Assembly: GCA_937959275.1 (NCBI GenBank)
Contig: CALGLU010000013.1
Location: forward strand, 1 to 64,000
DNA from: an uncultured Saprospiraceae bacterium
GTDB lineage: Bacteria > Bacteroidota > Bacteroidia > Chitinophagales > Saprospiraceae
DNA: 64,000 nt
Reading direction: 5' to 3'
Shown piece after piece: positions 57,786-64,000 of the stretch. The notes under the pieces are model-generated. The model ran no database searches and was not told where the DNA came from. It was given only the letters and a program-made list of their open reading frames with translations. Numbering within the stretch: the first letter of the stretch is position 1; the number at the start of each line of letters is the position of its first letter. Position numbers and translations under genes: made by a program.

Positions 57786-58253
57786 TTAATCTTTAATACA
57801 TCTAATTGCATATTGAGATAATGTTGCGTCTGAACTATTCTTTCTCAGATTCGCTTCGTTGTATTTCATCTGTCTTGCAATTGCTCGAATGCTGCCATTT
57901 GCAAACACGCCGTTAGGATCTTGGGTCCATAAAAATGCGTCTAACGTGCTCTGAACTCCACTATCAAGATATCTTGGATCAACACAAAAATTTATGTGAA
58001 TGGTATCATATACATTACCATCACAATCTGTAGATAAATCATCACAACAACAACAACAACAACAACTTAGAGATTTCCAGACAGTTCCATTGAAGCCAAG
58101 AAAATTAGTGCCATCAAATTTGATTGTCCCAGGGGCTGGTGTTGGGCTGTCATTATCTGAAATGATAATAGCTCCTTCAATTTCAAGCTTTTCGGATTGA
58201 GCAAAGAGAAAATGTGTGCTGAGTAAAAGGAAGAAAATTCTCATTTTGCTCAT
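57786..58253 (-). CDS. hypothetical secreted protein containing seven consecutive Cys residues
   Basis: Signal peptide MSKMRIFFLLLSTHFLFAQ; GTIKFDGTNFLGFNGTVWKSLSCCCCCCCDDLSTDC. Confidence 0.6.
   Translation of the reverse strand: MSKMRIFFLLLSTHFLFAQSEKLEIEGAIIISDNDSPTPAPGTIKFDGTNFLGFNGTVWKSLSCCCCCCCDDLSTDCDGNVYDTIHINFCVDPRYLDSGVQSTLDAFLWTQDPNGVFANGSIRAIARQMKYNEANLRKNSSDATLSQYAIRCIKD
58044..58064 (-). repeat. (TGT)7 trinucleotide repeat encoding Cys7
   Basis: (ACA)7 on the + strand. Confidence 0.9.
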
Positions 58254-58522
58254 TTGATTTAGAAAATGTAAGCCAGGAATGTATTGAGTGGAGGGAAATT
58301 ATTGATTCCTCAAACAATGTTGTCGTTATTGAAAATAAAACCAGGGAATATTTACCAATTATAAGCGGAGCATGTCAAGTGGAACTTCTTAATACATTAG
58401 GTAATTTTTACTTAATGAAAAATAATCAGGATTCATCATTTCACTACTACAATAAAAGAATTGATTTAGCTGACTCATTACAGGCTTGGGAACAATTGGT
58501 TATGGGACTAAATGGGAGATGA
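58239..58522 (+). pseudogene. Truncated duplicate of the 5' part of the 60176 histidine kinase gene
   Basis: About 280 nt aligns by eye at roughly 95% identity to 60234-60515; translation FDLENVSQECIEWREIIDSSNNVVVIENKTREYLPIISGACQVELLNTLGNFYLMKNNQDSSFHYYNKRIDLADSLQAWEQLVMGLNGR*. Confidence 0.92.
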
Positions 58523-58557
58523 AACTCAACATGTGCTAAAGGTATGGGAGGGTACAT

Positions 58558-58689
58558 ATGAGTAAAACTGGTTTAATGCAAAAGATGGGAGGGTTTTCAG
58601 ATCCAACAACAACCCAGTCAGGTGAAAATGGCTTAGTAATAGAACCGATTGATCGATCACGCGACTGGGCTGTGCATATAAAGCGTTGA
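58558..58689 (+). pseudogene. Fragment of the 3' end of a DUF5060-family gene (paralog of 55798-57663)
   Basis: Reads MSKTGLMQKMGGFSDPTTTQSGENGLVIEPIDRSRDWAVHIKR*, compare ...GAFSEVSSIAVGEKGLELVPTDRSMDWAVHIKRLK*. Confidence 0.85.
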
Positions 58690-58717
58690 ATTAATTAAAA
58701 TACATTCTCACCTATCA

Positions 58718-59926
58718 TTACCTGACAGTAAATCTATGAGTGCTTGTTTTGCCCATATGATTAATTTGAAATCTCCACGTACCAGCACGGGCATTACTCG
58801 GTAAGCGAATATTTTGGCTTCGCCACCAGGCATTGGAAAAATTTGGTTGGCCTTCGGTGCCTGGTCGATAGGTCCAAGACCAAAATACAGTTCCATTGGG
58901 TTGAATTACCTTCCAATAACTGTTTCTACCTCTTACCTGATGTCTAAAATAACCTACTAAATATACTAAGGCTCCTTTATTAAAGACGTTTTGTTCATTT
59001 CTAATGGCTTTTTGAGGACAGTCTCTAAATATTGGTTTCGCTGAATGGGTTTTCAAGGCGTTTAATCCAGTATCGACATAAGGTTTTTGATTGGCCCAAT
59101 AGGAAGTGCTGCCATTTGATCGATTACAATTTCCTCCATAAGGATCAATAATCTTACCACTACTATTCTTGATTTCAAAATGCAAATGTGGGTTTGTAGA
59201 AATCCCAGAACTGCCTACTATACCTAAAAATTCTCCTCTTTTTACATAAGATCCGACTCCTTTAGACGTAGTAGAATTCTTTTTTAAATGCCAATATGTA
59301 GACCTTGATCCATCTGAATGACGGATTATTATGCCATTGGCACCTTGGCCATTCCAAGTACAATTTTTATCATATCGATTACTTTGCTTATAGACAATAT
59401 GTCCGGGTGCGCCTGCGATCACATGAACATGATTTCGGTCCATTTTATCCCATTGAAATGGAAAAAGAGCAATATCAGTTCCACTGTGATTATAGCTTGG
59501 CGTATCATAAGTTCGCTTGCCGCATCTATAGTCAGTTAAGCGGTCAGGACCATTAGGATTATGGTCCACATAGTTAGTGATGGTATAATATCCCGGATCC
59601 CTTAATCCATTTGCTTTGCGTAAAGGCCAACTAAATTTGACTGGAGCTCGTGAAATAGCCTCGCTGATAACACCACTTTGTTTGAGGTCATGAATATTTT
59701 TTTCCACAGCATCATCTAATCTTTTAGCTTCAGCTTCAGAAATACATGATTCTTTTGGATTTGACAAGTCAGCTGTTTCTTCAAAAAATCCTCCACCATC
59801 TCCAGGGTTTTGTACAAATTCCTGTGTGTTTAAATCTCCTTGTTCAGGATTTTCTTTTTGACATGCACATAATAAAATAGTAATAAAAAAAAGTAAAGAT
59901 GTTTTGTGTACACTAAAATTAAGCAT
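58718..59926 (-). CDS. M23 family metallopeptidase lipoprotein
   Basis: Lipobox ILLCACQKE; HSGTDIALF, GNGIIIRHSDG-type region (GANGIIIRHSDGSRSTYWHL), HLHFEIKNSSG. Confidence 0.92.
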   Translation of the reverse strand: MLNFSVHKTSLLFFITILLCACQKENPEQGDLNTQEFVQNPGDGGGFFEETADLSNPKESCISEAEAKRLDDAVEKNIHDLKQSGVISEAISRAPVKFSWPLRKANGLRDPGYYTITNYVDHNPNGPDRLTDYRCGKRTYDTPSYNHSGTDIALFPFQWDKMDRNHVHVIAGAPGHIVYKQSNRYDKNCTWNGQGANGIIIRHSDGSRSTYWHLKKNSTTSKGVGSYVKRGEFLGIVGSSGISTNPHLHFEIKNSSGKIIDPYGGNCNRSNGSTSYWANQKPYVDTGLNALKTHSAKPIFRDCPQKAIRNEQNVFNKGALVYLVGYFRHQVRGRNSYWKVIQPNGTVFWSWTYRPGTEGQPNFSNAWWRSQNIRLPSNARAGTWRFQINHMGKTSTHRFTVR

Positions 59927-60175
59927 TGTAAATGTTTAAATGTTAGCGTGACACCAAATTAGGAACACACTAAAAGTACAAATAATAAATCAGAAAAAGA
60001 AGATTAGCTGTCTGTAGGCATATATAATTACTTGTGTTAAAAAGATGGAAGCAGGTAATTAACAAAGAACAAGTTAAGTCCATATTGAGTTGGCATGCAC
60101 ATCGGATTAGCTTAGGGTTTACCCGTAGACGGAAAAAAATTATAAAAGTTAACTTTAGATATAAAATCGCACAAA

Positions 60176-62374
60176 TTGACACTTAAAGAGGCTCGTGTAT
60201 TTTTTAGATCAGTCTGTCTATTGATCAGTTTTATCTCATTTTGCTCATTTGATTTAGAAGATGTAAGCCAGGAATGCATTGAATGGAGGGAAATTATTGA
60301 TTCTTCAAACAATGTTGTCGTTATTGAAAATAGGACCAGAGAATATTTGCCAATTATAAGCGGAGCATGTCAAGCGGAACTTCTTAATACATTAGGTAAT
60401 TTTTACTTAATGAAAAATAATCAAGATTCATCATTTTACTACTACAATAAAGGAATTGATTTAGCTGACTCATTACAGGCTTGGGAACAATTGGTTACGG
60501 GACTAAATGGCAGAGCAAAATGTCAGTCACGGTTTGGTTTTAAAGATGAAGCTAAGGCAACATTTGCTGAGGTTAAAACTATACTTGATCAGGGTCATGC
60601 TCAAGCAAGTTGGGGTTCCTATTATAGGGATATGTCCCTTTTTTATAACGAAAGCTTTGATTATTATTCAGCTATTTTATATGCAGACTCTGCATTGGTC
60701 CATGTGAAAAATGATGCTAAAGAAACCGCCCTACAACATCATAATAAAGGGGTGTATTATATTAATTTAGGAGATTATCATAAAGCTATTTCACAAATTA
60801 TATCTGCTATAGAAGTCAGCCAAAACTTACCTAACGGCAACTTAAGCCCTATGTACTATACTTTAGGTTATACATATTTTGAGACCGAACAATATGAGGC
60901 TTCAAAAAAGGCATTTGAAAAATCATTGTCTTTAGCCCAAAAAGACAATTATCTCGAACTAGCACTTATGGTAGCATTAAAGCAAGCAAACCTCTATAAG
61001 GTAATGGGGGAAAAAGAAAAAGCCCTTGAAGCTTCAAATTATGCTTTAGAATTGATCAAACAATCAGTAAATCAACATGAAATAGCAAAGACGTATTTAG
61101 TTCGTGGAATGATGATGGAAGAGCTTTTAGAAAACGATGATCAGGCTTTATTTTTTTATAAAAAGTCTTATGACTTAGCTAAGCAGTTAACTTCGAAGTC
61201 GCGCCACTCTCCTACACAACAGTTAGCAAAGTTTTATATTAAAAAATATCAATTGGCTGATGCAAAGATCATACTGGATGAATTGATTGAACTAACGAAT
61301 CAATTTGATCAACCTGAATTAAAGTCAAGTACACAAAAAATACTGAGCGAGTATTATGAAAAATTAGGACAACCACAAAAAGCTTTGAAGCACTACAAGG
61401 CTTTTCATACTCTAAATGATTCTATAAATAATAAGGAAGTGCGAAAGCAAACAACTTATTTTGAAAGACAGTTTGATACCAAACAAAAAGAAATAGATAT
61501 ACTACAGCTAAACGAAGCAAACCGAAAACATAAACAGGAAACTGTTGAAGCCAAGTCACTTCAACGAAAATATCTTTTAAGTGCTTTGTGTCTTGGAGCT
61601 TTATTTATACTTGGGCTATACGGCTCGTTTGTATTGAACAAACAGAAAAAATCGCTTAAAAAAGCACATGAAAAATTATCGGAATCTAATAAAATTAAAA
61701 ATCGTCTGTTTTCAATTATCGCACATGATGTAAGAGGACTGATTGTACCGTTTCAACGTACAGGAAAGATACTTGGGTATCATATTGATAAAGGTAACTC
61801 GGATAGAGTTAAACAAATATCAAATGAACTTGAAAATAACGCGAACCAATTGTCCGATATGTTTGACAACCTATTAAAGTGGTCGATTGATCAAATGGAG
61901 GGCTATGAAACTAAGGTAGAAGAGATGAGAGTAAAGGAAGAACTAGAATCAATAGTTTCTACTTTTCAGGAAATTGCCCATTATAAATCTACTGAAATCC
62001 AATTGTTAGGTAACTTAAATGATACTATATTAATTGATAAGAACGCCTTTCACATAATTTTGAGAAATTTGATTGGAAATGCACTTAAGTATACGGAAGA
62101 TGGGATTGTAAAAATTGATTGGAAAAAAACACCAGAATTATTAGAATTACAAGTTATTGATTCGGGAACAGGCATTGATGAAAAACAAATTGAGAAATTA
62201 TTTAAATTAGGAAATAAAGTACAAAAATTAGGTACAAAGGGAGAGAAAGGTACAGGCTTAGGACTACATTTAGTACATCAGTTTATTGATAAATTAAGTG
62301 GACAAATTTCCGTACAATCAGAATTGAATAAAGGGACTACATTTTCTTTAAAATTCCCTTCTTATGCAGCTTAA
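60176..62374 (+). CDS. TPR-repeat sensor histidine kinase
   Basis: TPR repeats; TM segment; H-box FSIIAHDVRGLIVPF; N-box IILRNLIGNALKYT; G-boxes DSGTGID and GEKGTGLGLHLV. Confidence 0.95.
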   Translation: MTLKEARVFFRSVCLLISFISFCSFDLEDVSQECIEWREIIDSSNNVVVIENRTREYLPIISGACQAELLNTLGNFYLMKNNQDSSFYYYNKGIDLADSLQAWEQLVTGLNGRAKCQSRFGFKDEAKATFAEVKTILDQGHAQASWGSYYRDMSLFYNESFDYYSAILYADSALVHVKNDAKETALQHHNKGVYYINLGDYHKAISQIISAIEVSQNLPNGNLSPMYYTLGYTYFETEQYEASKKAFEKSLSLAQKDNYLELALMVALKQANLYKVMGEKEKALEASNYALELIKQSVNQHEIAKTYLVRGMMMEELLENDDQALFFYKKSYDLAKQLTSKSRHSPTQQLAKFYIKKYQLADAKIILDELIELTNQFDQPELKSSTQKILSEYYEKLGQPQKALKHYKAFHTLNDSINNKEVRKQTTYFERQFDTKQKEIDILQLNEANRKHKQETVEAKSLQRKYLLSALCLGALFILGLYGSFVLNKQKKSLKKAHEKLSESNKIKNRLFSIIAHDVRGLIVPFQRTGKILGYHIDKGNSDRVKQISNELENNANQLSDMFDNLLKWSIDQMEGYETKVEEMRVKEELESIVSTFQEIAHYKSTEIQLLGNLNDTILIDKNAFHIILRNLIGNALKYTEDGIVKIDWKKTPELLELQVIDSGTGIDEKQIEKLFKLGNKVQKLGTKGEKGTGLGLHLVHQFIDKLSGQISVQSELNKGTTFSLKFPSYAA

Positions 62375-62405
62375 ATTCAAGGAACCTTAAAAAGAGAATA
62401 AAATA

Positions 62406-63116
62406 ATGAACGTCTATGTGGTTGAAGATGATATTCTACATTTAGAAGATGTGATAATTTCATTAGAAAACTTAGGATATAACTGCGTAGGCCATTCAGA
62501 TGAGTCTTTAGATGCCATCCAACGAATCGAAAAAGTCAATCCTGATGTCATTTTAATAGATATACATTTACATGGAAAAGAGGCTGGGATCACCTTATCT
62601 CGTATGATAAAGTCAATGTTTCAATTACCTGTTATTTTTACAACTAGTGATAGATCTCAACACATGATTGAATCAGCAACTGATGTAGAACCTGTTGCCT
62701 ATCTTACAAAGCCAATTGATGATGGGGCTCTACATGCTGCATTGATGTTGGCGCAAAAGCAAAATGCAAGCGCTGCCACCATAAATTCTTTCAGCAGTAG
62801 TTTATATATCAAGCATAGAGAAAAATTAGTCAAGGTGTCGACGGCATCTATCGTCTATGTGTTTTCTGATACAAAAAACTATTGCAGCTTATTGACAAAA
62901 GATGGTAAGAAACTGACTTTTAGAAACTCCTTGCTTGGTTTTAAAAAGCTACTTGATCCTCATCACTTCGTACAGATTCATCGAGGATATTTAGTCAATT
63001 TGTCCTTCATCAACAGCTATTCAGAATCGGAAAATTCACTCGTTTTGCTTGAACAAACATTACCGGTTGGAAGTACTTTTAAAAAGGAACTTTTTAAGCA
63101 TTTGAAGATTATTTAA
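62406..63116 (+). CDS. LytTR family response regulator
   Basis: REC (VYVVEDDILHLED...VNPDVILIDIHLHG...PVIFTTS...YLTKP) plus C-terminal LytTR (HHFVQIHRGYLVNLSFI). Confidence 0.96.
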   Translation: MNVYVVEDDILHLEDVIISLENLGYNCVGHSDESLDAIQRIEKVNPDVILIDIHLHGKEAGITLSRMIKSMFQLPVIFTTSDRSQHMIESATDVEPVAYLTKPIDDGALHAALMLAQKQNASAATINSFSSSLYIKHREKLVKVSTASIVYVFSDTKNYCSLLTKDGKKLTFRNSLLGFKKLLDPHHFVQIHRGYLVNLSFINSYSESENSLVLLEQTLPVGSTFKKELFKHLKII

Positions 63117-63454
63117 AACCACTCTTTAATATATTTCTGAGGATTCACTAGCACTTTGAAACGCCTGCTGGAAAACTATTCTATGCACTTTAATTTAATT
63201 TAAAAAGTATAGTCTCTCTTTCCACGACTTCAGAATATTTTATGATTATTTTAATATTGTTCGTCCCGCTGAAAAGGTAGTTCGACTACAAGAATAACTA
63301 ATTCGGCCATAAAACGTCAATTCGCAATACACTATTGAGCTACATTTAAAAACCTCAGGAAATAATTGAATTGGCATTGGTCATATTTAAAAATTATAAA
63401 TGAACACTGTCATTAAATAAATGAATTAAAATTTTTGTGATACCAATTAGGACA

Positions 63455-63485
63455 GATGAGTCATTCAAAGGAGTGACTCATCTTA
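63455..63485 (+). terminator. Weak terminator-like hairpin
   Basis: GATGAGTCA...TGACTCATC followed by TTATT. Confidence 0.45.
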
Positions 63486-63574
63486 TTGCCTTCTAGTCGT
63501 CATATGAATAACACGGATGAAATTATATACATAATTGAAATATTATTAATACGAATTAGGATAGAATATAAAAA

Positions 63575-64000
63575 ATGAATACGCTCACGTTAAAGATCAA
63601 ACCTAGCAAAGATACAGATGATCACCAAGTTAGAATTGTTGTTGATGGAGTAGACTATTTAGATAATTACTTGGGAATTGATCCCCCTCAGTTTTTCGAT
63701 CAAAAAAAATTATTTAAGAAGGGGAAACTCCTCATTGGTAGATGTGATTGTGGATTTGAAGGATGCCATGATATCTTTGTTGATGTAGAAATAAACGGGA
63801 ATAAAATTATTTGGAATGTAGATGACTCCACAAAATTTGAATTTAATAAAATTGAATACATGAAATATATATCAGAAAAGAAAAATGATAACTCTTGGGA
63901 AGATTTGTATAGAAGAGTTGAAAGACTCGTTTCAATTGAGCTTAAGAATACAAAGATTTACTCTGATTATATTTTTGAATGGGCTTCATGTCGAATTGAT
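63575..64000 (+). CDS. hypothetical protein, truncated by the window end
   Basis: ORF open to the window edge: MNTLTLKIKPSKDTDDHQVRIVVDGVDYLDNYLGIDPPQ...IGRCDCGFEGCHDIFVDV... Confidence 0.6.
   Translation, partial: MNTLTLKIKPSKDTDDHQVRIVVDGVDYLDNYLGIDPPQFFDQKKLFKKGKLLIGRCDCGFEGCHDIFVDVEINGNKIIWNVDDSTKFEFNKIEYMKYISEKKNDNSWEDLYRRVERLVSIELKNTKIYSDYIFEWASCRID

Noticed and set aside
62406-63116. LytTR regulator paired with a HisKA-type rather than LytS-type kinase as an anomaly
   Set aside because: I judge TPR-histidine kinase/LytTR neighbours to be common enough in Bacteroidota not to be notable on this evidence.
63140-63202. GFTSTLKRLLENYSMHFNLI* as a possible transposase or regulator remnant
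   Set aside because: Short, no recognisable family motif, interrupted upstream by a stop.
1-64000. tRNA or rRNA genes, CRISPR-Cas, restriction-modification, prophage or toxin-antitoxin modules
   Set aside because: None recognised by eye; a tRNAscan/Infernal/DefenseFinder run would be decisive.
63575-64000. Immunity-protein or defence function for the truncated last ORF
   Set aside because: The IGRCDCGFEGCHDIFVDV style is suggestive, but the gene is truncated and no partner toxin is visible.

Overview
This 64 kb window is a chromosomal segment of a Bacteroidota bacterium, probably Saprospiria/Lewinella-like. The lineage call is an inference from T9SS sorting domains, TPR-histidine kinases, dockerin/collagen-like repeat proteins and TTTG/TAnnTTTG promoters. 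Recognisable modules are a deoxynucleoside catabolic operon (deoB-deoA-deoC-ALDH16-like-deoD, +), metG (-), an aromatic amino-acid operon (pheA-aminotransferase-tyrA-DAHP synthase/chorismate mutase, -), queD, a secreted sulfatase cluster, and oxidoreductase/isomerase, FAS1, CotH, parallel beta-helix, DUF5060 and M23 secreted proteins. A TPR-histidine kinase/LytTR pair lies near the right end. Position 1 cuts into the 3' end of an IS1595-like transposase. The strongest discovery is absent from the ORF track: a complete translation-coupled attenuator upstream of pheA. It has a Bacteroidota-type promoter, an 18-aa leader peptide MKQYSFSNYFYFYYFSQE (9 of 18 residues Phe/Tyr), an antiterminator segment overlapping the leader stop codon, and a 15-bp terminator hairpin with a GAAA loop. 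Other items worth a second look are a rearranged tandem duplication that left fragments of the kinase and DUF5060 genes at 58.2-58.7 kb, C-poor repeats of 7-8 nt period directly after several stop codons, a small transcription unit for 35- and 23-aa peptides, a REP-like repeat triplet, and paired reverse-complementary palindromes. No rRNA, tRNA, CRISPR array, complete mobile element or obvious defence system was found. All alignments were done by eye.
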